Shown: positions 36,936-46,153 of the stretch, piece by piece
How the letters are laid out: each line of letters starts with the position of its first letter
How positions within the stretch are numbered: the first letter of the stretch is position 1
Origin: a virus
Reading direction: 5' to 3' (one strand)
Length of the DNA: 47,542 nucleotides
IMG/VR virus record: IMGVR_UViG_3300044946_000057
Span: 1 to 47,542 of that record
Made by a program: the position numbers and the translations under genes
The notes under the pieces: generated by a model
Seen by the model: only the letters and a program-made list of their open reading frames with translations
Databases searched by the model: none
Told to the model about the DNA's origin: nothing

Positions 36936-38545
36936 TGCTCCTGCTCGCTTTCTGCTAACGCTTCAGCGCCCTGCATCGCTGCGCCCCTTGTCGTGGCACC
37001 AGCGGCCTTTCCTGTCGCCTTGGCGGCGGCGCCAGTGGCTTTGGTGACGGCTTTGCTGACAGCGCCAGGAGGGGATTTGCGCAGATCGTTGATCATCGCC
37101 TTCTGCGCGCCCTCAGTGCGCAGTGACCAGCGCGATATCGGGCGCGCGAGCGACAGGCCAGCGACCGCCGGGTGACCACTGACGATGCCGGAGCCGCCAA
37201 GCAGGTAATCGACCGCGCTCCACACGCCTGATTCACCCTTTGGCGTGACAGCTTTGACCGCATCGGGGAAGTTTTTGGCGGTGACCGCAATGGTGCGCAG
37301 CGAATCGCTCAGCGGCACGCCCTTATCGAGCATGCGCTTGAAATCCTCAGCCACGATGTGCCCGCCGGCGCCGATGGCGTCCTCCACCACTCCGATCTTG
37401 GCCAACTGCTCGCGCGCCGCACGAAGCTGTTTGACCAGTGGCGCCTCGGTTGGAGCCGCGCCCTTGACGAATCCGCCGGCCTGACGCGACTGCGCGAACC
37501 GGTCGATGCGCGCCTCCAGCGCATTGGCGATCCCGCGCTGCGTGTAGCCCAGAGCGTTGGCAGAGGGGTTGTACTGCTTCAGGTTGTCGCGAGAGAGTTT
37601 GCGCAGCATGCGGATCTCGTCCAGCGCCTCGCCCGCGGCGAACTCCTTCTGCAGGTAGGGTGCCTTCTCCGCGTCGATCTCAGGAAAGCGTGATCCACCG
37701 AAACTGCCGCCGCGAGAAGCGAAGCGCCCGCCTGCGTTACCGATGTCGGCCGCGTACTGTGCGTCGGCCGGAATCTTGCCCAAGGTGCGCACCACTTCGT
37801 ACGGCTTGTAAGCCTCGGTTTTGAGCTTCTCCAGCGCCTCTTCGGTCAGTTCCTCGTTCGGGTGCAGTCCGATAGCAAGTTTTGCCAACCGATCGATCAC
37901 TGGCGCGTTCTCTTTCGAGAACTCGGCATCCACCTTTGGCCCTCCGCCCATCGTCTGCAGCGCCTTGCGAATCGGGCCGCCGACGTACTTGGGCGGCAAC
38001 TTGATCCCTGCAACGTAGGCGTCCTCTGCCGCCTTGGTCGTCACGCGCGATAGGCCGGCCTGCTCGACGACGTGCTGCACCACCTTCTCTGCGCCCTTTT
38101 CGGCGGATTTTGCGAGTCCAGTGGCACCCGTCACCAGCATGCCGCCGGCTTCCTGCACCGCGCGCGCCCCCTTTGACGCTGGCGGAGGCAGCGCGCTGTC
38201 GAGTTGACGATTCCAGAAACTGGAAGGCAGTTCGATGTCGGCTTCCTTGATGCCGGCGGCCTTGTCGATGGCCCCGCCGACGGCGTTGGCGCCTTGCACC
38301 GCCATGTCAGGAATGAAGGTCGCCGCACCGATCGCGCCCTTGCCGAGCATGCGGCCGGCGCCTGATGCCATCTCTCGCGCGCGATCTTTCAGGGACGAGG
38401 GGGCTGGCTTTGACTCAGATGTCGATGTCTTCGGCTTCCCGACCTGCGGGAAATTCTTCTGGATCGCAGCCGCCATTTCCGGCTGACTCATGCTGTCAGG
38501 GAACTGGAGCGTGCCGACGCCAGGGACTTCGACGTTCTGCGTCAC
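36932..38545 (-). CDS. Internal virion / DNA ejection protein, 537 aa
   Basis: Starts with VEVPGVGTLQFPDSMSQPEM (about 5-24), a short beta/helix motif often seen at the N-terminus of phage ejection proteins. The rest is Ala/Lys/Gly-rich, helical and without enzyme motif, ending in Ala-Lys repeats. Follows two other ejection-type genes with 4-bp overlaps, as P22 gp7/gp20/gp16 do. Confidence 0.7.
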   Translation of the reverse strand: MTQNVEVPGVGTLQFPDSMSQPEMAAAIQKNFPQVGKPKTSTSESKPAPSSLKDRAREMASGAGRMLGKGAIGAATFIPDMAVQGANAVGGAIDKAAGIKEADIELPSSFWNRQLDSALPPPASKGARAVQEAGGMLVTGATGLAKSAEKGAEKVVQHVVEQAGLSRVTTKAAEDAYVAGIKLPPKYVGGPIRKALQTMGGGPKVDAEFSKENAPVIDRLAKLAIGLHPNEELTEEALEKLKTEAYKPYEVVRTLGKIPADAQYAADIGNAGGRFASRGGSFGGSRFPEIDAEKAPYLQKEFAAGEALDEIRMLRKLSRDNLKQYNPSANALGYTQRGIANALEARIDRFAQSRQAGGFVKGAAPTEAPLVKQLRAAREQLAKIGVVEDAIGAGGHIVAEDFKRMLDKGVPLSDSLRTIAVTAKNFPDAVKAVTPKGESGVWSAVDYLLGGSGIVSGHPAVAGLSLARPISRWSLRTEGAQKAMINDLRKSPPGAVSKAVTKATGAAAKATGKAAGATTRGAAMQGAEALAESEQEQ

Positions 38546-39909
38546 TTGAATGTCCCGGTGGCAGGATCGTATGTCAGCGTCTTACCGCCACCGCCTGACG
38601 CCGACTTATCCTTGTCGGTCAAATCACGGATACTCTCCTCTACACCTCTCTTTGATGCCTCGATGCCGTTTGTCACAAGGCGTCGAATGCGTTTCATCTG
38701 GTCCTTTGTGATGATGTCGGGTACTACCTTGTCAGCTTCATCTCGCGCTTTGTCAGTCGTGAGTCCGCCTTTTGAAAGGACGATTGCATACTCCGCTCTA
38801 AGTTCTGTCACTGCTCCCTTGTACGAAGTTAGAGCAGGATCAGACAGTTCGTCCTTGCCCCATTTTTCAAACTGCCCAGCTCGCTTGAGGTTGTCGAAAT
38901 CGACTTCGTTGACAGCTTGCTCCGCTTGATCCAAGAACCCTCCAGGCTTGGTGATTGATTTCTCAACAGGCAAAATCGCGGCTTCACGACGCGCCAAAAC
39001 GCTGCCCTCGGTCTTGGAGACCGCCATCGATATCGAACCGTCTTTCACGCCTTGCGCGATTTCATCCGGCGTCATGTCAGGGTGCTTTCGCATCAGCCCG
39101 TCGAGCGCTGCGTTCTGCGTGTCCTTGTTGCGCAGACCCGTCGGCAGCGTCACGCCAGCATCTGCGAATGCGGCCAACAGATCGCCTCGCGCGGCAAGAG
39201 TTGCCGCATCGCCGACCTTCTTCAGATTTTCGGCGCGCGCCTCGTGCTCCTTGGTCTCTGCAGCCTTCAGCGCCGGCTCGAAGGCGGCCGACTTGGCGTT
39301 GGCCTCTTCCAACTTGGCCTGCGACTGCTTTTGCGCCAACTCCGCCTTGTCCTTGGCGCTGGTCACAAGATCCTTGAGTTTCGTTATCAACTCGGGGCTG
39401 TACTGCATCTTCTCCCACGGCGCGCTCGTGTCGCCCGTGGCCATCTGATAGATGCCGATCGCTTGGCGAAAGCTGCGCTCGTCATGCACGTCCTGCAGCA
39501 AGTTTGCCGCCGTCGTTGCGCGATGGAACTGCGCGTCGGCTGTCTGCTTGGCGATCTCGCCCTGATTCTTCTGCAGTGTCGATGCCTTATCGGCCATCTC
39601 CGCCGCGGCCACCGGCTGCCCGCTCTCGGCGTACGCATCGGCGTAGTCGTACAACTGCTGCGCCTGTTTGTCCGCTGGCGACATGTCTGGCTGCTGACCA
39701 GACTGAGCTTGGCGCTGCGCCTTCTTCTGCTCGATCGCCTGCAGAACCTTCGCCTGCTGATCCATCGTCTGCTTGGTCTGCTTGATGACTAAGCCTTGCT
39801 CTTCGATCTTCTGGGCGCCTTCGGCCATCTGCATCTGGAAGAGCTGCGTCGCCTGCTGCTGCTGCTGCGCTTGCTGTTGGCCGGATTGAAAGCCCCAGAG
39901 GTCTGTCAT
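38542..39909 (-). CDS. Internal virion / DNA ejection protein, 455 aa
   Basis: Gln-rich N-terminus (QSGQQQAQQQQQATQLFQM, about 8-26) and long coiled-coil regions (residues about 20-240) rich in Ala, Glu, Lys and Gln. Position and composition fit the second ejection protein of a P22-like set. No catalytic motif. Confidence 0.7.
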   Translation of the reverse strand: MTDLWGFQSGQQQAQQQQQATQLFQMQMAEGAQKIEEQGLVIKQTKQTMDQQAKVLQAIEQKKAQRQAQSGQQPDMSPADKQAQQLYDYADAYAESGQPVAAAEMADKASTLQKNQGEIAKQTADAQFHRATTAANLLQDVHDERSFRQAIGIYQMATGDTSAPWEKMQYSPELITKLKDLVTSAKDKAELAQKQSQAKLEEANAKSAAFEPALKAAETKEHEARAENLKKVGDAATLAARGDLLAAFADAGVTLPTGLRNKDTQNAALDGLMRKHPDMTPDEIAQGVKDGSISMAVSKTEGSVLARREAAILPVEKSITKPGGFLDQAEQAVNEVDFDNLKRAGQFEKWGKDELSDPALTSYKGAVTELRAEYAIVLSKGGLTTDKARDEADKVVPDIITKDQMKRIRRLVTNGIEASKRGVEESIRDLTDKDKSASGGGGKTLTYDPATGTFK

Positions 39910-40490
39910 GGGATGAACCCTTCGCTAAATACGCCACCGGCGGTAGCGTCATTTACTGCCGCAGGAGCACCGCCACCCCCGCCAAAGAATGACAGCAGTC
40001 CTCCCCCTCCCGGATTTTGAGCAGACGCATATCCGAGCGATGCCAGCACGCCGCCGAGCTGATTGAATCCAGCGTTGTTGGCACCAGATGCCGCGCTCAA
40101 CGCTGATGCTGGACTTGATGCCGTCTGCGTACCAGACATGCTGGCCAGCAACTGCTCCTGCGACAACAGCGCCCCTCCTGCTTGCGACTGGCCGTACTGC
40201 TCCAGCGCAGCCGCTTCATTCCCGGAACCTAAATACCCTTGCGCTGCCATCGTGCGCGACACGCCAGTCAGACCCTGATTGAGTTGTCCCTGGAATATCG
40301 GATTGCTCAGGAATGCGCCGGGGTTCTGCATCAACTGCTGCAACTGCTGATAGGACTGCATCTGCTCGCCTTGCGTGTTCTGTGCGAGCCCCAGCGCTTG
40401 GCCTGAGATCCCCTGTTGCTGACTGGATTCATACAGCCCCGCGCCGATACCCGCGATGCCCACGCCAATGGCTGTTGCGATGCCGGTCAT
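39906..40490 (-). CDS. Internal virion / DNA ejection protein, 194 aa
   Basis: A hydrophobic Gly/Ala N-terminus (GIATAIGVGIAGIGAGL) is followed by Gln- and Ser-rich helical sequence and a Gly-rich end. Resembles P22 gp7-type proteins that enter the host envelope with the genome. Overlaps the cupin gene and the next ejection gene. Confidence 0.65.
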   Translation of the reverse strand: MTGIATAIGVGIAGIGAGLYESSQQQGISGQALGLAQNTQGEQMQSYQQLQQLMQNPGAFLSNPIFQGQLNQGLTGVSRTMAAQGYLGSGNEAAALEQYGQSQAGGALLSQEQLLASMSGTQTASSPASALSAASGANNAGFNQLGGVLASLGYASAQNPGGGGLLSFFGGGGGAPAAVNDATAGGVFSEGFIP

Positions 40491-41047
40491 ACCGATTCCG
40501 TGAGCAACAGTTGCTCGGCGACTTGCTTGCCCCTCAACATAACCGACTCAGCGCTCTCGAAGATGTCGTCTTCAAGCCCCTGCACGTCGCGCAGTTCGTC
40601 AGGATTTGGATGCACGGTCTGAGCAACCACATCGCTCAGCGTGTAGGCCACGGTCTGATAACCGGGTTTGGTCAGCATCTCAGTCGGTGCTTCCTTCAAC
40701 TGCTTGCCAGCCTCCTCGATCAAAAACGCCTTGCCGGAAATCAGTTTGACGATGTGTCCGTACCGATGTACTCGACCGATGAATAGTTGCCCCTTTGGAA
40801 TGAACATCGTGCGGATGTAGTTGCCGTGCTCGAAGAAGTGTGTGACCGGACACACTTCACTCGCCTTCGGATCGTGCAACTTGTACGCCAGATAGGCGAG
40901 CTTCTGTGCCCACGTCAGTCCCTTCATCCTTGAGCAGTCGGCCAGCTCCAGCAGTGACGGCGGCGTACACGGCGTGTACATCTTCTGCATGAATTCCGCT
41001 ACGGCCTTCGCGGCTTTCGGCGGCATGCTTAAATCTACTGCACCCAT
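40487..41047 (-). CDS. Cupin-like protein, 186 aa
   Basis: ATG at 41047. Residues about 90-160 follow a cupin barrel: IPKGQLFIGRVHRYGHIVKL with two His, ISGKAFLIEE, PGYQTVAYTLSDVVAQTVHP with a third His. Metal binding is likely. Similar proteins sit beside ejection genes in podoviruses, but their function is unknown; protein modification or virion structure are both possible. Confidence 0.6.
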   Translation of the reverse strand: MGAVDLSMPPKAAKAVAEFMQKMYTPCTPPSLLELADCSRMKGLTWAQKLAYLAYKLHDPKASEVCPVTHFFEHGNYIRTMFIPKGQLFIGRVHRYGHIVKLISGKAFLIEEAGKQLKEAPTEMLTKPGYQTVAYTLSDVVAQTVHPNPDELRDVQGLEDDIFESAESVMLRGKQVAEQLLLTESV

Positions 41048-41054
41048 ATGCCCC

Positions 41055-41282
41055 TCACGTCGCCGCCGTCTGCGCCACGACGACGCCGTTCTTAAACGTG
41101 ATCGATCCTTCCGTCCCGCCGCCCGTCAGTTTGGCTGTCGCGATCGTGCCAGTGAACCCTGCGCCCAACGTGGCGTTGAGTTTCGCTGTCAACTGCAGCA
41201 GCCAATTCAGAAAGTAGGTTGATGGCGTGCGGTTCTCATCAACTATCGGCGTGATCTTCTGCAGTGGTGCGAATAGATTCAC
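41055..41282 (-). CDS. Small tail-region protein, 75 aa
   Basis: GTG at 41282 overlaps the gp10-like stop (GTGA). Short protein with FLNWLLQLTAKLNATLG then a beta end (GSITFKNGVVVAQTAAT), as seen in small fibre or tail accessory proteins. Function inferred from place only. Confidence 0.55.
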   Translation of the reverse strand: MNLFAPLQKITPIVDENRTPSTYFLNWLLQLTAKLNATLGAGFTGTIATAKLTGGGTEGSITFKNGVVVAQTAAT

Positions 41283-42751
41283 AGCGTCCCCAGATCCATG
41301 CTCAGGTCCACGTTCTCGACACGAAAGGGCGTGGCGACCGGATGGCGAAAGTGAAACGCGCGGCGCTCGAAACTGCCGCAATCAGTGATGTACGGGCGCT
41401 TGATCGATAGGTCGAAGCGACGAAAGTTGCTCCATGTCTGATAATCATCGTCACTGACACGCAGCAGCAGATAGCTCCCCGCCTGCTGATCCCCATCGAT
41501 CCACATCTGGTACAGCGACTTCGATCGATTAACATCGGCATCGAAGTTGGGCGTATAGATGTCCACCGGACAGATCTCCCCTGAGTCCGAAGGATAGGTA
41601 TCGTCGTCTCCCAAATAGGTGATGCCGCCGCTCGTCAGGTTCTGCACCAAATAGTTGCCGGCCATATCGGTCGCCAGTGACACCACCGGCCAGTAATTGC
41701 CATTCGCATCGGTCCACTGGTACCACAGGTTCTGCCCGATGTCGTACACCAGCGTCAGATTCACGCCCAGCATCGTCAAGCCGTAGTAGCTGTGGCCAGC
41801 AAACTGAAACGCGAATGACTCCCAGCCGGTGTTGTTCTGCGCCAGCAGCCGATCGATTGCAGGCGTGGACACGATCTTCGGGCTCAGGTTTTCCAGACGA
41901 ATAACTTGCGGTGAGGTCGGATTGCCGGAGCCGCTGTTCTGTTGTGTCACCCAGAACAGCACGCCGTTCAACTCCTGTAGGGTCTCGGCATCGACACAGC
42001 CATAGTTGAGCAACGCGCCTTGTACCAGGCCCAATGGATTGCCGATCGGATTGCCGGCATCGTAGAAAAACTCCGTTGTCCACTGCTTGATAGCCACGAC
42101 GTACACCAACTGCTTCGCTAAGACGATGCCGCCATCTGGCTCAGCGTTGGCCGGAAGATTGCCCAGCGGGTTCCACGCGGTCGGATCGTTAAGATTGGTC
42201 GTGCTATAGATGATCCCTTTGTTGTCCATGACGTATCCGGTGCCATCCAGGCACACGATTCCAGGCACGGCAGTGGCCGGAAAGTTTGGATCCGTGATCG
42301 CTGTGATGGTGTTGCCGTCGGTGTAATACGTGATGCCCTGACCGGCACCGAAAACCAGCAAGGGAGGCGAGGCCTGAAACGGTTGGAATCGCACCCGCCC
42401 GCCTTGAAGCTGTGGGGCCGACCCCAACAACACGATGTGCAGCCCGCCGCCATGCGGGCCCAATCCTGCAATGATGAAATATAGGTTCGTGCCACTGACT
42501 ACGGCGACCTTCTGATCAGTAACTCCAACGTTCCAGAAGTACATTCCGCGGCCATCTGGCACCGTCTCATAGACTTGCGCTGACAGCCCCACGCGCTTCT
42601 CGATCGTGTAGCCGCCGTCGATCTGATCGCGCTCGGCAAAGGCATTGACCAGGCGCGAGTCTTTTTGAAACTTCGAGTTTCGGTTCGACGGCTGCGTGAT
42701 CAGCGGCAGGCGCTTCGGCAGTTCTACGGTTTGTGCTTGGGCGGCGGGCAT
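41279..42751 (-). CDS. P22 gp10-like tail hub / DNA stabilisation protein
   Basis: 490 aa, the length of P22 gp10. It starts with a short extension (about 1-25), then repeated beta blades with FNRDQ- and DGTGYV-type turns (IVCLDGTGYVMDNKGIIYST). ATG at 42751 overlaps the gp4-like stop. In P22 this protein plugs the portal between gp4 and the tailspike or needle. Order gp4 then gp10 is conserved here. Confidence 0.82.
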   Translation of the reverse strand: MPAAQAQTVELPKRLPLITQPSNRNSKFQKDSRLVNAFAERDQIDGGYTIEKRVGLSAQVYETVPDGRGMYFWNVGVTDQKVAVVSGTNLYFIIAGLGPHGGGLHIVLLGSAPQLQGGRVRFQPFQASPPLLVFGAGQGITYYTDGNTITAITDPNFPATAVPGIVCLDGTGYVMDNKGIIYSTTNLNDPTAWNPLGNLPANAEPDGGIVLAKQLVYVVAIKQWTTEFFYDAGNPIGNPLGLVQGALLNYGCVDAETLQELNGVLFWVTQQNSGSGNPTSPQVIRLENLSPKIVSTPAIDRLLAQNNTGWESFAFQFAGHSYYGLTMLGVNLTLVYDIGQNLWYQWTDANGNYWPVVSLATDMAGNYLVQNLTSGGITYLGDDDTYPSDSGEICPVDIYTPNFDADVNRSKSLYQMWIDGDQQAGSYLLLRVSDDDYQTWSNFRRFDLSIKRPYITDCGSFERRAFHFRHPVATPFRVENVDLSMDLGTL

Positions 42752-43467
42752 CAGCGAAACATCCCCGTGCTAGTGCCAGCGCGAATGTCGGGCTGGAAGA
42801 TCGTGCTGGCATCCTCCACGTCCCAGTTATTCAACGCGTCGAAGTACGTCATCGCCTTCTTGGCGCACCGATCCTGCACCGCCTGCGGCGCTCCGGTGCT
42901 CATCTCATCGGCAACGGCCCACACCAGAAACAGCCGCCACTCGTTCGGAAAGTTCATGTCGTCTGTCAGATTGACGAAGTTCGTGACCTGCTGCTGAATG
43001 AGCACATGCGCTACGCCCGTCGCGGCCTGCGCATCCGGTACCAGCCAGAAAGTCACGACCAGTTGCGACTGCTGTTTGTCGGGGAACAGTTGATTGATCG
43101 GTCCCTGCTGCGTTGGATTGGACAGGCGCAGATAGTCATCGCGCGACAGCAGCGGGCTGAGCGGCCGGCGGATGTTGTTGACGTCCAGGTAGTAGCAGCT
43201 ATCCAGCACCCGCATGGGCTTGGCCATGTTGACGCTGCCGCCAGGGCCTATCGAATACGAGCCCTGACCTGCGACCAGCGGAATCGGCAGATCAAACTGC
43301 AGCCACAGTTTCAGGCCCTGCGTCTGCGTAACATTGATGATGTCGTTCAGGCGGCGCTGCCCGTCGGCGAGCAACTCCGAATCAGGCTCACTCCCGCGCT
43401 GCAGCTTCCCGGCTTCTCGCAGGCCGTCGCACAGGATCGAATAACCTGAATTTGGGTTGGCGGCCAT
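42751..43467 (-). CDS. P22 gp4-like head-tail connector
   Basis: 238 aa. It opens with a helical segment (DGLREAGKLQRGSEPDSELL), then the LLADGQRRLNDIINVTQTQG and LPIPLVAGQGSYSIGPGG pattern typical of gp4-type tail accessory factors that bind the portal ring. Overlaps the small membrane gene and the gp10-like gene. Seals packaged DNA and starts tail assembly. Confidence 0.82.
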   Translation of the reverse strand: MAANPNSGYSILCDGLREAGKLQRGSEPDSELLADGQRRLNDIINVTQTQGLKLWLQFDLPIPLVAGQGSYSIGPGGSVNMAKPMRVLDSCYYLDVNNIRRPLSPLLSRDDYLRLSNPTQQGPINQLFPDKQQSQLVVTFWLVPDAQAATGVAHVLIQQQVTNFVNLTDDMNFPNEWRLFLVWAVADEMSTGAPQAVQDRCAKKAMTYFDALNNWDVEDASTIFQPDIRAGTSTGMFR

Positions 43468-43634
43468 CAGCGGATAGACCTTTTCCTGAGCCGGCAGTCC
43501 CTAATAAACCACCACTCCCAAACGGCGACGCAGATAGGCCGCACCAGAAATTCATACGCAAGGATGACGAGCACGAGCCACGCACGAGATGCCATCCTCG
43601 TGTCGAACGCATCGCCTACGTATGGGTAACTCAT
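43467..43634 (-). CDS. Small membrane protein, 55 aa
   Basis: ATG at 43634 follows the previous stop (TGATATG) and its TGA overlaps the gp4-like ATG. Hydrophobic, Trp-rich segment (ASRAWLVLVILAYEFLVRPI, about 15-34), then a basic tail. A membrane protein gene inside the tail cluster is unusual; it might assist infection or assembly. Function unknown. Confidence 0.5.
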   Translation of the reverse strand: MSYPYVGDAFDTRMASRAWLVLVILAYEFLVRPICVAVWEWWFIRDCRLRKRSIR

Positions 43635-43635
43635 A

Positions 43636-44067
43636 TCAGCGCTTGTAGAGCTTGATCATCTCAAGCAGGATCGTGAAATTCTGCTTCGGCATGCCGGCGT
43701 CCTCGCCCGTGCCGTAGCCGGTGGTGTAGAGATTGATGTTGCCGTTGTAGCCAGGATTTGCCTGATTCGGCTGCAACGGGCCGATCACCTCGAAACTCTC
43801 GCGCCCGCGACCGGCAATGGCGAAAATCGGCTGATCGTTGAGCCCGGCCCACGTCAACTGCACCTCCAGCCCATCGCCCACCGAGTGCCACAAGTGCTTC
43901 ACCGCGAAGCCGCAGAAGATCAGTCCCTGCGGCTCGTTGTTGGTGAAGTCACCCAATGCCACAGCGGGCGTCAACACTGCATCCGAGGTGTCGAGCACCC
44001 CGGTGATCTTGATGACCGCGTTTCGGAACCCATCATTTTGTATCTGATATGAGAACTGGTTGGCCAT
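43636..44067 (-). CDS. Virion structural protein, 143 aa
   Basis: ATG at 44067. MANQFSYQIQNDGFRNAVIK opening and a beta-rich body (GLEVQLTWAGLNDQPIFAIAGRG). Typical of phage head-surface or fibre proteins. Function inferred from position between capsid and tail genes. Confidence 0.6.
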   Translation of the reverse strand: MANQFSYQIQNDGFRNAVIKITGVLDTSDAVLTPAVALGDFTNNEPQGLIFCGFAVKHLWHSVGDGLEVQLTWAGLNDQPIFAIAGRGRESFEVIGPLQPNQANPGYNGNINLYTTGYGTGEDAGMPKQNFTILLEMIKLYKR

Positions 44068-44080
44068 TTGGGTGCGCCCC

Positions 44081-44785
44081 TTATTGTCCGGACACCCGCT
44101 CGGCGTATCCCATCTCGAACTCCGCCGCGAAGGTTCCGGCGTTGGCCGTACCGAACAGATCCAGTTGCAGGTTCCAGCCAGGCGCCAGCCCCATCGGACC
44201 GCACGGCACAGTGACCCACTTAAGTCCGGTGGCCCCGAGCTGATTGGTCGGCATCGAGTTGTCGCCGAACGTGAAGGTCCACACGTTCTTCGCGACCGGG
44301 ATCGCCCCTTCAATCAGCCCGCTGTAGAGCAACCGCCCGGTGGTCGGATCGGATGCGAGCGTCACCAGTGCGCCAGCGTGAATGATCGCGCCGGAGTTGT
44401 TCGGGAACGCCGTGTTGACGTTCTGCGGCGTGATCGCGCTGCCGCCGCTGGTGTACTTCGCAGTCAGCGCATCGACACGAATGGTGTAGCAGTAGTCCGT
44501 CGCCGATGTGAAGGTCGCGCCCGTGCACTTGATCTTCAGGTACTTGAGATAAATGGTTTTCGACGTGGGGCCAGCGACCGGGTTGCCGTTGGTGATGAGC
44601 AGAAACGGATTGACCTGCGCGCCCGCGGCGCCATCGGCCACAAGCGATGCGGTGCCGGTGATGCCGGTCAGCGGCGTCGGTGAGCAGGCCGTGAAGTAGC
44701 TGCCCTCATCGGTCAGGGCCTGATCGGTCACCCAAAGGTTGGAGACCTTCTGCGCATTGGCAGACGGGAAATTGACATTCGCCAT
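44081..44785 (-). CDS. Virion structural protein, 234 aa
   Basis: ATG at 44785 with GGAG upstream. Thr/Ala/Gly-rich beta protein with long strands (TIYLKYLKIKCTGATF, WNLQLDLFGTANAGTFAAEF). Likely decoration or fibre protein next to the capsid gene. No enzyme motif. Confidence 0.6.
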   Translation of the reverse strand: MANVNFPSANAQKVSNLWVTDQALTDEGSYFTACSPTPLTGITGTASLVADGAAGAQVNPFLLITNGNPVAGPTSKTIYLKYLKIKCTGATFTSATDYCYTIRVDALTAKYTSGGSAITPQNVNTAFPNNSGAIIHAGALVTLASDPTTGRLLYSGLIEGAIPVAKNVWTFTFGDNSMPTNQLGATGLKWVTVPCGPMGLAPGWNLQLDLFGTANAGTFAAEFEMGYAERVSGQ

Positions 44786-44800
44786 GTTCGTGAACTCCTG

Positions 44801-46084
44801 TTAGACCGCGGCCGGGTTGATGAGGCCGCTCTTGTCCGCGGCGGCTGTGATCGGGCAGTAGTTCTGGTTAAAGGCCAGACCCGTGCCGGTGTTGATCCAG
44901 ATCTGCGCCGTGCCGTTCAGACTGAAGATTCGGTTATCGTTGCACTGCCCGGTCCATCCGGTGCCCGAAGTGCTGATCGCAACTCCGCTGGTCGTCGATG
45001 TGTTTGGCCGGTTGATGTAGTTTCGGCTGAACTCGAACTGCGTCAGGCTATTCGCGCCCGTGGCCAGCATCGCCGCGGTGTTGTTGAGCACCGCCCAGTT
45101 GCCGTAGTTGTCAGTTATCGTCCAGCGATCCTGACCGGCCCCGGCCACCAGTGCGGTCGTCGCCGCAGTGGTACCCAGACTCTTGATGCGATTGCCGACG
45201 AAGCGGAACCCATCGCAGGTATTCGCCGCGCCGCTATCGGTGAAGATGGTCAGCAGATTGAGCGAGGAGGCCAGGTCCCGAAACTCGCAGTACTCGATAT
45301 CAAAGTCGTTGGTGCAGCCCACGATCGTGCCCGATGCCACGGTCTGCGTGAAGCTGATCAGGTAGGTGCCCACGCCACCCGTAGTGCCGGTGAGCTGCGA
45401 GTAGATGAACGTTCCAGGAATCAGGCCCGATGTCGCCGACTTCAGGCTCATCCCCGGATACAGCGTGCCGCTGCCAATCACCGTCACCGTCATGATGGCC
45501 GAATTGCTGTTGGTCACTGGGGCAATCGAGGCCGTCACGCTCGCGGTCACCGCGGTGAAGGCTGATGCCACGGCGGCAAAGTTGCACTTGAACAGCACGT
45601 TTTGAATCGAGATGTTCGAGGCCTGCAGCAGCAGATTGGCCGTGGCCGCCGTGCCGAAAGTGATCGTCGGGCGGTTGTCTCCTGTGCCCAGTCCGATGAT
45701 CGCCACACCGTTGATGTTCAGCGCCAGCGCCGTGCCGCCCGCTCCAATCGGCTGCGTGGTCAGGCCCGCCCCCGTGATCGTCTCGCGGTGCCCGGGCTTC
45801 AAAAAGATGATGTCGCCGTTGCCCTGCGCGCAGAACTTCAATGCCTGCGCGATCGATGCAAAGGGCCTGTTATAGGTTCCCTTGCCGGGGGTCGAGTTCA
45901 ACGTGATACTCGAACTGCCATCAGAGCCCGGAGCGATTCCAGGCAAGTTTGGCACCACCGGGCCGTTATCGACCCAGAAAACATTTCCCGTCTGGGTCTG
46001 CAGGATCGGCATCCCGCGCACCATCAACCCGGCGGAAAAGCCCGCCGGGAAGTTGGTCATCAGATTGTTCTGTGAAGTCGGCAT
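44801..46084 (-). CDS. Beta-helix surface protein, 427 aa
   Basis: ATG at 46084 with GGAG upstream. Residues about 60-100 start a parallel beta-helix (NRPFASIAQALKFCAQGNGD), rungs run to about 170, and an Ig-like Ser/Thr module (about 175-270, TVTASVTASIAPVTNSNSA) is inserted before the helix resumes. It follows the capsid gene, so it may be a head fibre or decoration protein. Third beta-helix protein of the genome. Confidence 0.65.
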   Translation of the reverse strand: MPTSQNNLMTNFPAGFSAGLMVRGMPILQTQTGNVFWVDNGPVVPNLPGIAPGSDGSSSITLNSTPGKGTYNRPFASIAQALKFCAQGNGDIIFLKPGHRETITGAGLTTQPIGAGGTALALNINGVAIIGLGTGDNRPTITFGTAATANLLLQASNISIQNVLFKCNFAAVASAFTAVTASVTASIAPVTNSNSAIMTVTVIGSGTLYPGMSLKSATSGLIPGTFIYSQLTGTTGGVGTYLISFTQTVASGTIVGCTNDFDIEYCEFRDLASSLNLLTIFTDSGAANTCDGFRFVGNRIKSLGTTAATTALVAGAGQDRWTITDNYGNWAVLNNTAAMLATGANSLTQFEFSRNYINRPNTSTTSGVAISTSGTGWTGQCNDNRIFSLNGTAQIWINTGTGLAFNQNYCPITAAADKSGLINPAAV

Positions 46085-46095
46085 TCGTCACTCCT

Positions 46096-46120
46096 AAAAA
46101 GGGCCGGCTTTGAACCCGGC
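46096..46120 (-). terminator. Rho-independent terminator after major capsid gene
   Basis: On the minus strand GCCGG-GTTCAAAG-CCGGC is followed by CCTTTTT. It lies 34 bp after the capsid stop and just before the ribosome site of the next gene, where a partial terminator would raise capsid expression over the following genes. Confidence 0.6.
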
Positions 46121-46153
46121 AGTGTTGTCCTCTAGTGAATCTTCAGATCACTG

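Noticed and set aside
39052-39792. 246-codon plus-strand frame opposite an ejection protein
   Set aside because: Leu/Arg-rich shadow of a Gln/Ala/Lys-rich gene; no independent support.
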